This document shows positions 50,001 through 62,410 of a DNA stretch of 64,000 nucleotides, piece by piece (positions within the stretch are counted from its first letter, which is position 1; each line of letters starts with the position of its first letter). A model generated the notes under the pieces. It was not told where the DNA came from and made no database searches. It worked only from the letters and a program-made list of their open reading frames with translations. The DNA is taken from positions 30,535,214-30,599,213 of the forward strand of contig NC_064433.1 in the NCBI RefSeq assembly GCF_023343835.1, read 5' to 3'. The position numbers were made by a program, and so were the translations under genes. The stretch comes from Lagopus muta. Lineage: Eukaryota; Chordata; Aves; Galliformes; Phasianidae.

Positions 50001-50679
50001 AGGGAAGGCATTAGAATAGCTGCAAGTCTTGACTTTTAATAATGTTTTGTATTTAGTTTTTCTAGAGCTGCACTGCCAAGTGGCCCGTGATTTACAGAGC
50101 TGTCATGAACTTGAATACAGAGGAACAGCTTGTTTTGAAAGAAGCTGCAGAACAAAACTTGTTTTTTTGTTACTGGAAAGATGTGTGCTTTCTTTCAGTA
50201 TCAGCAGGCAATTAGAGTTTCTATGGGCCTGGTGTTAACAGAGTTATAACAGCATGAAACTCGAATAATACAGTGATGAATGAGCCTGCAGATTTGGGAT
50301 GTGAGGGGGAAATCATGTGCTCTGGAACAGAAAGATGTTTGGTAGAGAGAAGGATGCTGCCACTATATATGGTCACTCCTTTGTTCATGTTCGTTCAGGA
50401 AGAGCCACACCTTGGACGCTTGATGGTTGACACCGCAGGGTGATAACCGGCTGTCACTTCGCTGTACATGTGGGAAGAGAGCTGTAATGCAATACAGCAA
50501 TTTGGACATGCCCGTTTGCTTGTTGCAGCTTGTGTTATTGTTGTCTCATGCTTGTGATCACAAATACGAACCGAATTTCTGTACCTCTGTCCACTGGTGT
50601 GCATGGAGTGGGGTTTCTCGGAAACCATGCCTAGATAATTCTGAAAAGATTTGTTTCTGCAGCATAACTACATATTTAC
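44076..50679. other. Intergenic, no gene recognised
   Basis: Open frames of 117-133 codons on the minus strand (44,064-44,417 and 46,671-47,072) lack any recognisable domain and look like chance frames. A patch near 46,085-46,250 weakly resembles old antisense CR1 but is not firm. Confidence 0.5.
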
Positions 50680-51233
50680 AGGAGCTACTCCAAAAGTAAT
50701 GCCTCCTGTTTTATACTGTTGGCCCACAGCGTCAGAGGCAGACGGTGCTGGTGTGGCAGTAGAGGCTGAGTCTTCCCACCAGTAGTCTGTTACATGTTGT
50801 TGCTGTGCAACTGATGGCAGCAGAAGAGCACTCTGACCTGATGATGTCTGACATGGAAGCGCGTATGAACCAAAGGTGTGGAATTGAATTCCTCTGTACA
50901 GAAAATATTGCACCCATTGCCGTTCATTGACCCTTGCTGAAAGGTTATGGAAACCAAACAGTGGATGTGAGCACAGTGAGGTGGTGTGATGCATTTCAGC
51001 AATGGTGACAGTGACATGAAAGATAAGGCATGTTCCATATAGTCATGCACAGCTGTCACACCACAAAATGAAGAATGTCTCAAACACCTCATCCATGCAG
51101 ATTGGCTAGTGGTGATGACTATGTTGAAAATAGTGTTTGGTAGCTGAGAATTTTATCAAACAGAGTTATTGTGCTCTCTTTATCTTTTAGTTACCATGGA
51201 AATGAATAGCAGACATCACTTTCGGAGCAACCT
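50680..51233 (+). mobile_element. Galluhop/Mariner1_GG DNA transposon, internally deleted copy
   Basis: Both terminal inverted repeats are visible: ctactccaaaagtaatgcct at the left and, reversed, gttgctccgaaagtgatgtc at the right. At 50,853 the plus strand reads MEARMNQRCGIEFLC... and, after a stop, GYGNQTVDVSTVRW, the N-terminal helix-turn-helix region of mariner transposase. The sequence then passes into the 3' end, so the catalytic DDD domain is absent. Several stops make it dead. The flanking TA target duplication is clear only at the left. Confidence 0.85.
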
Positions 51234-52261
51234 TCTTATATTAATAAATAGCCTACTTTTATGTCTACATCACATCTTTTGTTAAATCAGTATGTTTTCT
51301 TTCCATTGATAAAGAGAGGGTGTCACAAGCTTCCTGAAAACTAATGGAAAATACCCATTGATAATAAAGGGAAGTAATGTGGTTAACCCACTGTCTCTAA
51401 TCATAGAGGAAGAAGCAGATAGACAAATGAATAAGGTGGGAAAAGGGCTACATCTGTTTCAGGAAATGAATTATTATATAATAGTTGACTCATAAAACTC
51501 AATTAATTAGTTAGATATTACATAGATATCTACATTGCATTTGAAAAGTGGCTTTTCAAGAGCTGCTGCCATTTTGTTCTCTCAAACATTTTCCTGTGCT
51601 TGATTATTTGAGCATGGCAGACACACTGGGTTCCGCATGTCCCACGAGGAACCTGCTGTTTGCTTCTGAGCTGGGGTTTTGCTCTTTACCTGGGCCATGA
51701 ATGTTGCACTGATGTTGCCTCCAAAAACAGCCTGTATTCCTTCACCTGTTATACTTCCCACACTGATGCAAGATGAAAGCATGGAGGAGCAGAAAGCTCA
51801 TCTCCTGTTTTTACGCTCCTGCTTTACCACTTGCTCTTGGTCTTACAGAAACCAAGCAGTGGTACTGAACCACTAAAATGAAGCCTGAGTCCATTTCTCC
51901 AGCCTTCAGCTAAGGGCGACAGTAGAGTAACACCTGGAATTAGTAAGTTTCTGCCCTGGAGACTGAGGATCAGAAAATCTGAGTTTAAAAAGATGGGTGA
52001 AGCATTCCAACAAAACTTGATTAGGTTGTGGTGACAACCCTGCAGAAAGCAGCATAAGAAGGTAGGCTACTTCTCTGGATAATATTTCAAGTTCCTGACG
52101 AGACATAGAAACAGCTCAGTGATTTTCTCCTGCCTGAGTGGGTATTTTGTGAGAAATGCAACAACTGTATGTCTTCCAACTTGGATCAGAGCCTGTATCC
52201 AGAGCACTTCACAAACATAGCTGTTCAAGGCTGACTCAGTCCTACTTGCCTACTATAGTAT
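51234..52261. other. Sequence between the two mariner fragments, nothing recognised
   Basis: About 1 kb of ordinary AT-rich DNA. Open frames of about 66 codons on both strands have no family resemblance. Confidence 0.5.
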
Positions 52262-52555
52262 GTAGGTCACTCTGAAAGTAATGTTTCCTATCTTTTTCCA
52301 TGGAAACTACAACAGATACAAAGAACACTGTCTGATAGAGCAAATTCTCAGCTACAGAATACTATTTTTCAACATAGTTACCATGGTTAGCTATGCCTTT
52401 TTTCTAGTGATGAACAAGAGCCTACACGCTGTGCTTGTAAAAGTCTGCAGCAGAGGAGACCCACTGTTGCTGTCACCACTGCTGAAATACACCACCCACA
52501 GCTCCACTTTGCTCACATCCACTGTTTGGTGTCCGTAAGCATGGCCTGCCTGTCA
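52262..52555 (-). mobile_element. Galluhop/Mariner1_GG fragment (3' end), opposite orientation
   Basis: Starts with a terminal repeat (aggtcactctgaaagtaatg) and continues with tttccatggaaactacaaca and a gagcaaattctcagctacag block. About 110 bp matches, inverted, the right end of the neighbouring copy. It carries the 3' end including the C-terminal transposase region with stops. The other terminus is missing. The 85-codon plus-strand frame inside it is antisense and not a gene. Confidence 0.8.
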
Positions 52556-52692
52556 GTCCTGGTTGAGAAGAGGTTACTGAAATCTGTCTTTCCCCTGGTC
52601 TCAGTTGTATGATGTGACTAATTGATTCAATTAAGACACTGTTGCTTCTGAATTGATCATGTAGCTCGATATAGCCTGCATAAATTCTTCTT

Positions 52693-53148
52693 TTATGCCC
52701 ATATGTTTTCTATAACCTCTTCCTGGTTCAGAATTTCACCAGAGCAATTTTTACCCAATATCACATCTCCCAGGGTATCCCCACTTAGCATTTTAGTTTG
52801 GATCGGGAGCACTTTTTGCAGTAAACATTCCCATGCAAGTTCTGGAGCACGCAACTTGACTGAATTTCTTTTGCACAAAGCATTAATCCTGCTGAGTTCC
52901 TCAGGAGCACATCTAATGTACCACAGGGTCAGATTAGAGCTTATCCAAAGTAAACCTTGAAATGCACATGGTGTAGTTTCTGGGTCCTTAAGCAGCAGCT
53001 CCCTTGCTACAAGTCTGGGGCACAAAGCATACAAGGAGAAATCTCTCCCCCTTGTTGTGTCCTTTCCTACTTTCAGCAGCTCTATTCTGATCATTTCAGA
53101 CTGCTCCTTCCTTTCTCCAAACCTTTCTTCAAAATGGAACTTCTTCAC
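52693..53148 (-). other. Unexplained 151-codon open frame
   Basis: Open between a TGA just upstream and the TAA after ...EEVIENIWA; it begins with GTG, and the first ATG is internal (MIRIELLKVGKDTTRG). Composition looks protein-like (mixed charged and hydrophobic residues, several cysteines), but no family was recognised and no splice or promoter context is evident. It may be a chance frame, a pseudogene fragment or a single exon. Confidence 0.2.
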
Positions 53149-53386
53149 ATTTCACATTCACTGTTGCTTTCCTTTCTCAAACAGGCTAGCTCTGAACGTA
53201 AGGAAAACATCAAGCAGACCACAGAGTGGCCAAGAAGCCACAGGCCAGGTGTCTGCATTATCTGGCTGGAATTAATAAGCTGGACAAAGGTGAGGGCTGG
53301 GTTCTTCAGAGTTTTTCTGTCTCCTGTTCTCATTCCTCACCAGCCATGAGATTCACTATCTCAGCTGGGTGGATGTTTTTACAATT

Positions 53387-53401
53387 CCCCCCCCCCCCCC
53401 C
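53387..53401 (+). repeat. Poly-C run (C15)
   Basis: Fifteen consecutive C bases in otherwise AT-rich DNA. Confidence 0.9.
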
Positions 53402-56400
53402 GATGTGTGTATTTCGTTAAATTTAAAAGAGCTGATTTAAAGATGGGATATAGCACTCTAGGCTGAGATCTCTATTAGCCAATATACACACAGGAGGGTG
53501 TGTATGTGATTTTCACTGTCCCACATCACCAAAGTGCGCATGTTTTACTGAGGGAAAAGCAGCTAATCCAGTCATCTTGAAGATGCTTATAACTCGATTT
53601 CTGCTCCTGAAAATGCTGGGGCTTTTTCATCCTTGTGCCTGGGAGTGATACAGATATATAAATATTACCTACACACATGTTTTGTGACATTCAGGGAGCA
53701 AGGTGCTTAGCTAGTTAAGGGAGGATATGCACATAGAAGAAGAATGACAAAACTTGGCTGCATGAAGCCCTCTCTTGGTCCTTCTCCTCCTCCTCCCCTA
53801 AATCTTCTCTCCAAAAGTGCATTCAATGATTTCCAAACTGACTAACATGCTCTAGGGATTGTGACTATGTGAGATTTCTATACTTCCCAAGCTCTGGAGG
53901 CAATTATTATTTGGCCTCATCCTTCAAAGTTTGCTAGCTAGCTGGGTACAGTGCTCTTATAGCTGCATGCCTCTGGAATATTCCTTACATAACTCCCAAG
54001 TTATGAAAATACAGTCTTTAATTTTTACAGGCAATGAAATTGTTTGATCTATTGTTTCCTGTTAAATACACCATCCCAAATCCCATCTCATGGGAACTGA
54101 AGCCAGTCAGTAACTGAGATGAGGGTTTAGCCCATTCTCTTTTGGCAAAATCAAGATATTTCACATCCTTTGAAAGTGCATTTGTTTAAGGACAAATTCT
54201 TGTACAGTTTGTTGGCCACTACTTGTGAATTAAAATCTGAAGTGCATTAGATTTTCTGATTCAAACTTGTTCAGTGAATGAACTTATCAAACAGAAAGAA
54301 ATATCTGTTTTTCCTCTGCTCACTGATGCTGCCTTTTGATGCTGTGCCCATTGTGCTACAGTGCATCTGGAAAATAGCCCATGATTTTTCTCAGGGCGGA
54401 AAATAGTTATGGCTGCACAATAAGGTTTTAGATTGAAACTGATCAAAAGATTACCAGCTTCATTTTCAAATCAAGTCCAAACAATAACAGAATCTATCAA
54501 GCTACTGTACTTTGTTTTATGGCTTCTTGGGAACATGCCCGAAATTCTGCCATCCTTAGGTATGTTTCCAACACCGGTGTCTGAACAGATGTGTGGCAGC
54601 CTGAGAAAGCACAAAACAAAGTGTAAAATGAAACAGACCTAGCAGTGAAGTACTTTGTAATGAATGGCATTACTGGATACAGTTCTGCCTATATGTTGCC
54701 CTAAATAAAACAATACATAGAGTGAGGGTGAGCAGGAGTACTTGTACATCCTTTAAGCGTAAGTTGTATCATTTCCAGGTAGCTGCATTCATGGTGGATA
54801 ATCAACCAACAACTTTTTCTTATAACATGTGATTAGACAGTGGCGCTTGCTGCCAATGTATGTTTTAGAAAATAATAGATGTCACGATGGAACAACTCGT
54901 GAATATTCAGATAGGCAGCTGCCATATATCAGTATCCTGAGAGACTGTAGAAATCAGTGTTGGAAAAACCACAGGCTCTGAAGTAATCTGTAGTTTTTAA
55001 TGGTTAGGATAACTTCAATGGTAAGCAGAGACTAAACCAATCTATTGCAGGGAAGCTTATGGATCGTTTTTGCTTAACGTGGTAGTGGTACTACTTGGGA
55101 ATAATGAACTACCTAGACTAGAGAGCTGGTTGTATATTGACAAACCCACTGTTTTTCTTTTATCTTTCTTTCCTGGCTGTCTACAAAACTGTGTCATTTC
55201 ATTTCTGCTGAGAGGATGGTTTTGTGACTGTTCCATAATTTAGCAGCGTAGTTTCTGAGGGACGTAGTTATATGAAGATTTCATCTCTTCAGGAGGCAAA
55301 AAATTCAGGACTGACTTTCATCTCTCAGGCTTTCTTACTGTCTGTACAAAGCTACAACTAAACCACACGCAATATGGCTTTGATTAAAGCCTCTTGAAAT
55401 ATATACTATCTGTTCTAGAAGGAATTTGGTTTCTTATCCCTTATTTCCATAATGTAATATTTACAGACTTGGAACAGTTTTAAAATAAGATATCTATACT
55501 GCCTAATGTCAGTAACTGACTGATGCTGAAGCCATTCCACTTATGGAATGCTTGGGAAGTCAGTGGACCAAAGTATCCCAGTGTCCTCTTTTTCCATGGT
55601 GCTGTGGCAGCAGGAGCATGCTTTTCATCTGCTGTGGCTTCTCTTTCTCCCCTGCAGCAGGAGGGAAGATGAAAGAGTTCACAGAAACTAGGAGTCACAT
55701 TATGTGTCCCTGGGTGGCCAAAGTCACCACTTTCATTGTGTGACTGTCACACAGCATGTGTGGGCACAGGTGGGAGTTTCTCTACATGGTGTGACATCTG
55801 GCAGGAGGGAACGGGCAACCACACAGTTCTCTCCTCCGCTCCTTCTGTGCCTTACTTACACTTCTGGGAATTGGGCTTCCAGATAAAATGCTGGAAACAA
55901 ATGTTTTCCATGTGGGACTGCATACCACCTGTGTTGATGTGGGGAGACTGACTCGGTTTGAGTGTTGTAGTAACCTAGATTTGCCCAGAGTTCTTGAAGG
56001 AGTGTGTCTCCAAGGTGGAAGTTGTCTGCAGTATCCTGGAAACTGATAGTTATAGAAGTCATCTTACAAAAAGCATAAAAAAGCTAAAGTGACAGTGACA
56101 GTTGACTGTGACACAGAATGCATTGAAGATCTGGAATGAGCTGTATCACTGTGAGGGCTTTGGAAGGGGCTGAAATCAAGGGATAGGGTATGTCTGGGTG
56201 TGGGCTGGATAAAACAGTGTGTAGGCAGTGCAGCTGGGATACCACAAGAGCAAGCAGAGACCACTGCAGAAAGCCAAGAGTGGTCAAATGAGTCTTAGTA
56301 GTGAGGCCCTGAGAGGAGGAAAAAAAAAAGAAAAACAAAAAGAAAACAGTTCATGCTTTTTTGGGTGAAGTGCTGGCTGGTGAATAAAAGGCTTGGAATA

Positions 56401-56813
56401 AAGAGCAAAGAAATTCCTTCTTTCTGTTTGATGATTGTGTTAACAGAAATACAACTTAATGCCCATTTTCAGTAAATAAACAGGTTTGCTACCCTGTTTA
56501 TACACAATTCAATCTCCAGTTTCCTCAACAAAAACAATCTAAGCATTAGCTAAAGACTCTGGCCCAAAGGAGTAATAGCGTTCTCTAATGAGAATAAATA
56601 GAGGGTAGGCAGTGCTCTTTCAACCTATGCTTTGAAGAGTGAGCTGAGTGCAGCCTTTCAGAAAGGTACAGGTACGCAAATATTTACCTATTAGGACTCT
56701 ATTCACCGTCAGCTTAGCCCTATTGTATATAGCATTTCTTTGCTTTTTCAGGTATTTGTAATTGGACATGTGAACTACCTTCACTGCTACAGTGACTGGG
56801 ATGGCCAGGCACC
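53402..56813. other. Intergenic, no gene recognised
   Basis: AT-rich, with a GC-richer patch near 55,540-56,280. Open frames below 85 codons. No known repeat family or RNA gene recognised. Confidence 0.5.
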
Positions 56814-57130
56814 CATAGAGTCATAACACGCAATGGTGTATGTTGGAAGGGACCTCAAGGATCATGTAGTTTCACCTGCCATGCCTTGGACAGGATTGCC
56901 CACCACTAAATCAGGCACTAGATCAGGTTGTCCAGGGTACCATACAACTTGGCTTTAATCACCTCCAGGGATGGTGTGTCCACAGCTTATTTAGGCAGCT
57001 TGTCACCACCCTCACCAGGTCCCCATTGGCCTTGAAAATCTGCAAACCCCTGTGCATGGTCCACTGTCCCAGGACAGCCCTAGACTGCACTTTTCATCAA
57101 TAGGAGGCTCCTAGGAGTGAGATGTGTCCT
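56814..57130 (-). mobile_element. CR1 LINE 3' fragment (about 0.3 kb)
   Basis: Starts catagagtcataacacgcaa, then ttggaagggacctcaagga, cacctccagggatggtgtgt and ccaccctcaccaggtcccc, the ordered antisense CR1 3' landmarks. The right boundary is uncertain. Orientation minus. Confidence 0.8.
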
Positions 57131-57539
57131 GGGAGCCTGTTGTGATGTTCATGGAGTCTCATTACAGCAATTGCTGGATAGAAAGTGTCATCTTGTGTAA
57201 ATGTCTAATCACAGAGCTACTTCTCTGTACTGTAATTAAAACACAAAGGTATTAAGAAATAACTGCCACTTCCACATTGTTCCTGTCAGAAACTTTGACT
57301 GTGGTAATCCATTTTTATTGGGATTAATCTACTTTAATCTTGGGCTTGCACTTTCATAAAGATTAACTGAAATGGTGTGTTTTTTAACAGGTCTGGGCTC
57401 ATGGTCTGGGATAAAAGTGCAAAGCAGGAACTAATCTCCGACCCAGACTGCTCTGAAGGAACTAGCCACGTCCTTCTGGAGGACTGATTTCCTCATGGTG
57501 GCTGGCAAGTCCTCAGCACAAACACACCACGGATGAAAA

Positions 57540-57993
57540 ATGGGGTCAGGCTTTGTGCTATGTCCTCCTTTTTATTTTGCTTAAGCATGCAGGGCTGTGG
57601 GCAGGGTGGATTGGGACTGGTGCCTCTCCCGGGAGGGTCAGGTAGGCTGGCGGGTGGCCGGGAGGCTGGGGCTGAACACCACCACTGACAAAGGCCCTAT
57701 TAAGCTGGGCAGGGAGGTGGGGGAATATGATAGCTGCCTCTTGAAGCCAGGGAATCTGTAAAGTAAACCACTGGGCAGCGCGGACGTGGAGGTGAGGAAT
57801 GTGAAGCTGGAGTCCAGCTATTTAAGAGCAGCACCCATCCAATGCTGTGTGAGACGGCATTGGCTTGCAGAAGCGGAGTAGCTGGTTATAAAGTATAGTG
57901 TTGAAGGGATGAATTACTTGTTGGAATAAATAACTTAAACTCTAGTCAAATCAAATGATCTCTGCCTGCTTATGTTGGGGAAAGCAGGCAACA
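57540..57993 (+). mobile_element. Possible solo LTR (endogenous retrovirus-like)
   Basis: A GC-richer block with LTR-like order: a TATA-like tatttaag at 57,819-57,826, AATAAA about 100 bp later at 57,925-57,930, then a gatctctgcctgctt segment and an end in ...caaca. An 8-bp stem (gcctgctt/aagcaggc, 57,964-57,989) closes it. No target duplication or left TG end was fixed, and no retroviral genes lie next to it. Family not identified. Confidence 0.35.
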
Positions 57994-60900
57994 TCAGCAT
58001 CTCCATCCCAGGTCCAGGGCAGTCTCTGCGATCTGCTTATGGAGGCATGTGGCGAAATGGCAGCTGAGCCCCAGCCAGTGCTGTGCTCCTTTCTACTTGT
58101 GGTCACATCCTAGATGCTTTCTTGGCCTGTTCCACTCCAGGATGAGGTTTAGGAAGGACAGAATCACAACTGCTCTCACTGAGAGCTGTGGGCCTGCTTT
58201 CTCCCTGTGTTTTGCTTTGGCTCTTGTTTCTGGCCTTTCTATGCTGAGCATGCTTATCTATTTGTTTCTTGTGCTTTTCTTCTGAGAGCTGAGACCTGAC
58301 AGTTCACAAGTATCAGTGCTGATCTATGGGGAATTCACAGGTGAGGGAAGCATGGTTTCAAACCTACCCATGCTGCTCCAGCAGGGATGGCCTGGGCCTG
58401 GCTGAACATTCAGTGCCATGTCTAACCAGCCTTGTGGCCAGGCTCTGTGGATATCTTCATGCAAGACACTAGGAATATTCTGTATATAGCAATAGTCTGT
58501 GCTGAAAAATCTGCTGATTAGAAAAAAGGCTAAACTCCCCAAAGAGCTTTACTTGCACCTTCCTGCTGAGCAGGCAATGGGTTTAGGCTCCTCACCCTCT
58601 TCACTTGGGTTTCTCTAGTAGACTAGATGCTAGCAAAACAGTTCAGACCAGCTAAAAATAGGAACTAGTGCACTTCAGCTGTGGATAGTGAGAAACAAAT
58701 GAAAATTAAGCTCAAACTGGTAAGTCAGTCTTCCCATTGCTTCCTATGTTGTGTTATCTCACCCTCAGAAATCTTACAATGCCAAGTGTCAAGGAATGTT
58801 GCATTTGAGAAAAGAACCAATTCCTTTTGATACAAAACAAACCGGTGAGCAAATGAGAAAAGCATATGGTAGGCAAAACCGAGTCTTCCCATCTGACAAA
58901 TTTTGTGTAACATCATCTTTGTTTACACTTTGCAACATCACTAAGAGGAGTGCCCTGAACAGAGACTTGAATGTTTACTATCACAGTGAAGGAACAAACA
59001 AAGAAAATGGAGTGAGATCTGTTTTAAAAGGAAAAGGCCAGATTAATATGAAGACAGCTATGCTGTTGTCTAAACAGTGGTTTTAAACTTGATTTAGCTT
59101 GTAACAAGATGTAATAGCACCCACCACAACTTATGTCTAATACTTTCCCTCAGGCTGAAATGAAGGAATAGTTTGTTCTTCTAACTTGTTCCAAGTACAA
59201 AAATTTGTGCTGCCTTTTATTGTTTGAAAAATGTCACCAGAAGTTGATGGTGTTATCTCATAAGATGCATTGTTACCTTGTGCTGTGTCCCTGAAGAACA
59301 TGCAGACCTCATGGCCAACTGTGCATTAAACTAAGGGGATGAGGAATATGGCAATAATAACATATCATGCATGATTTCTGATAACTTCATTTAGTTTAAA
59401 TTACTTATCTGCTTGCATTTCGTGAACCTACATTCTGATTGAAATAGAGCAATAAGCTCTAACATTTCAGTTGTAATATTCCTGCAACACCTCTGTAGCA
59501 GCAGTATTTTGAGGAATGTGAAAAATACTCATAACTCTGCCACCAAATTCTGGATCCATTTTCCATGTTTAAAAAAGGTAATGGAACTAACTCAATATTT
59601 GTAACAAATAAAGAGTATTTATTTATGGAGTCATCATATCCATTCTTTTACAAATTAGAATGACTTAATTTATACTGGTGTCCTTGAACAGATGTTTACA
59701 CACATTTCAAAAATCACCTGAGTTTTTAGTTCAGATAATTATTCCCAAAATAATGTCTTGCTGTTATCTGACATTAACTCTTTGCTATTCTTTCTGTTCC
59801 TAAGTTTGATTCTGCCTGAACTTTACAGCCAATACTCTGGCTTTGATTACTTGAATTCTATTATCTGGAAGCAGTCAAAATTAATCATTTGCAAATTAAC
59901 TGTAGGCTAAGATTGTGTTCTTCTCCTAATCACTGGGATTTAAAAACAATTGAATAAGCTTGTCACCTTTTCACGAATGTCTGAAAAAGTGCAAGTGGAG
60001 GAAAGGATGTTTATAATCTGGAGCATCTCATTCCTCAGTAGACTTTTTCATTTTGGAGATTGATGGTATTATCTACCAGCAAGAACTGTTTCTTTTAGTT
60101 GTGTACTGTGTGTATTGCTGTATCCTCACATATGTGTAAGCATTACTTCATTTTCAGTGAAGCCTAAAATCGTTCGTCCACATTTCCTGTAAAGAGGCTT
60201 TCTTGAGAAGCACTTAGTAATTCTGCATTACTGGAAGAGAATCTGTCTTTCCGTGTGTCTTGTGTGTTTTCTTCTTGCCTGTAGCTTGCTGGGCTAGGAA
60301 TGAAAGCTGAAGTCTGACTCTGACCTAAGTCACGTCTGTTTACAGTAGAGCCCAGATTTAGAGAGTGAAACCCCTCCTTTCCCTCCTCTAAATGTAAATC
60401 AGTGCTGGGATATGTGATGACAGTCCTGATGAAGTGTCTGAAAGCCCGTCTTCTTGTGAAACAACATGTACACTTAAGGAGAATAATTTCTAGTTTCCTT
60501 CTAATATAGGAAATCTATTTATTATGTAATTTTCAAATCCTTTTCTAAAGATAGACTTGCTTGAGAAAAATGCTTACAGCACAAGAGACTGAAATTCCTA
60601 GTAAAGAACTACTATTTTGCTTCTGTTATTTTGCCCATCAGCTTCTGATGGGGCCCCTAAGGATCAATTGATAGAGCTTTTCTCCAAACGGATTCAAGGC
60701 CTCTAGCTTTGTCCATTTTACTGATGTTTCCTCTGCCACTTCCTTTCCACCCCAATTTATCTGAGTCTCCACAGAAAAGTGAACTGCAATCAGCCAGTTT
60801 GACTCCCAGTGAATGTTTGCTGCTGATGACTTTTTTGTTCTGTCCTCAGTAGGACTGTACGGAAACCAGTAAACTAGAGATGAAATGGCTCAGATTATGT

Positions 60901-62149
60901 TTGTAATCTCCTGTGCCATCTGATCTCCATTTAGGAATTTAGATTTAATTGTTGTTGTGTAGGCTGGTAGATATTTATCTATGATGTGGAATAGGCAGTC
61001 ATTAATATTGTTTTGGATCATGTATTTCATTTTTTGCACTCTTCTGTCCAGAACATAGGATGCACATCAAATGCTAGTAGATCTGACTTCCACTGAAGTC
61101 AATAGCAGCGAGGGCAAGGCGTGCCTCTAATGTAGCATTTTATTATTCCAAAGAAGTAATTGTTATTGCATGCTCCGTTTTGCCAAGCATTTTTAATAAC
61201 TTATTAAAAAAAAAACAAAAAACAAAAAACAAATGCCTTGTTTAGAAATGCTTGTAGTGCTTGTATCAAAGCTGTATCACAAATTGAAATGCAATGTTGC
61301 TTTTTAGAGCGTCATCCTTGCTGGCACTCTTTGTTCCCAAACACTTAAATGTTTTAAAACAGAGGATATCAACGTGTCGCAATAATATGTACTCTCTTTA
61401 GAAGTATAAGCCTAAGAGATGAGGGCAAAGGGGGAAATGTTACGTGTGTACATTCTTTTGAAGAAGGGCACTATGCTGTGAGAAAACTACTGTACTTGCT
61501 CTCTTCATTCAGCTGGAGAAGAATCACTGATCTGTTGTGTCAAAATGAAGTGCTTTTCTACTCAACTGTTCTTACTCCTTAGCGTTGCTGCCTGGGAAAC
61601 TGAATATGAGATGGACAGACTATCTGGCCAAAAGGATGTCAATTAAAAATGTACTGCTGTGTTTACAGTTGTATGAGACCAGCCAGTAGATCACTTGATA
61701 GCACAGAAACAGGAAAATGATATTTCAGCATTGTGGAAAATCCCACTGTCCAAAATTCAGATCTTTTGCAAAGGAGAGAATTTTCTTCAGCAGATTTGAC
61801 TGAATTTTTGACATTCCTGTATTATCTCATTCTGCTGGAGGAATGTAAACAGTGCTCATCTAACAGCATAGCTGTTGCAGCTGGATGGCCTATGGACTGA
61901 GATTTTTTTTTTGTAAAAGAAGATGTATCTTGAACTTACTGCTTGCAAACTGGCCGTTCTAAACAATAACATTTCCACAGAAATTAGTGAAGTATGACAG
62001 ACATTTGCTTTGTGCTGTCCCATTGGTCTGTCTGCTGTGATTTGCAGAGGAATTAGTTCCAGGCTAACTTTGTAATTAGATTTGAGCCTGACTTCCAGCT
62101 CCACTAAAGTGATAGATAATGATAACACTAATTAATACTGAGCAAATAT
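57994..62149. other. Intergenic, no gene recognised
   Basis: The first 350 bp are GC-richer and might belong to the LTR-like element. The remainder is AT-rich, with an (A6C)-like run at 61,206-61,231. A 111-codon frame at 58,751-59,086 has no family resemblance. Confidence 0.5.
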
Positions 62150-62410
62150 CACAAAATCACACAGAATCACAGAACTGTAGGAGTTGGAAGGGACCTCTAG
62201 AGATCATTGAGTCCAACCCCACTGCAAAGCAGACTCTCTATAGCTGGTGGCACAGATGGGTGTCCAGGCTGGTCTTGAGTATCTCCAGGGGAGACTCCAC
62301 AACCTTCTCGGGCAGCCTGTTCCAGTGTCCCGTTACTCTCACTGTGAAAGCTAATACTAAAATCTCCCTTTTGCCAGTTTATAAAGATGGAAAATCTTGC
62401 CCTGTAATGA
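62150..62410 (-). mobile_element. CR1 LINE 3' fragment (about 0.26 kb)
   Basis: The best-preserved CR1 here: cacagaatcacagaactgta, gagttggaagggacctctag, gagtatctccaggggagact and gggcagcctgttccagtgtc. The 139-codon plus-strand frame across it is antisense CR1. Orientation minus. Confidence 0.9.

Noticed and set aside
52281..52538. 85-codon plus-strand open frame
   Set aside because: It is the antisense of the 3' end of a Galluhop mariner fragment.
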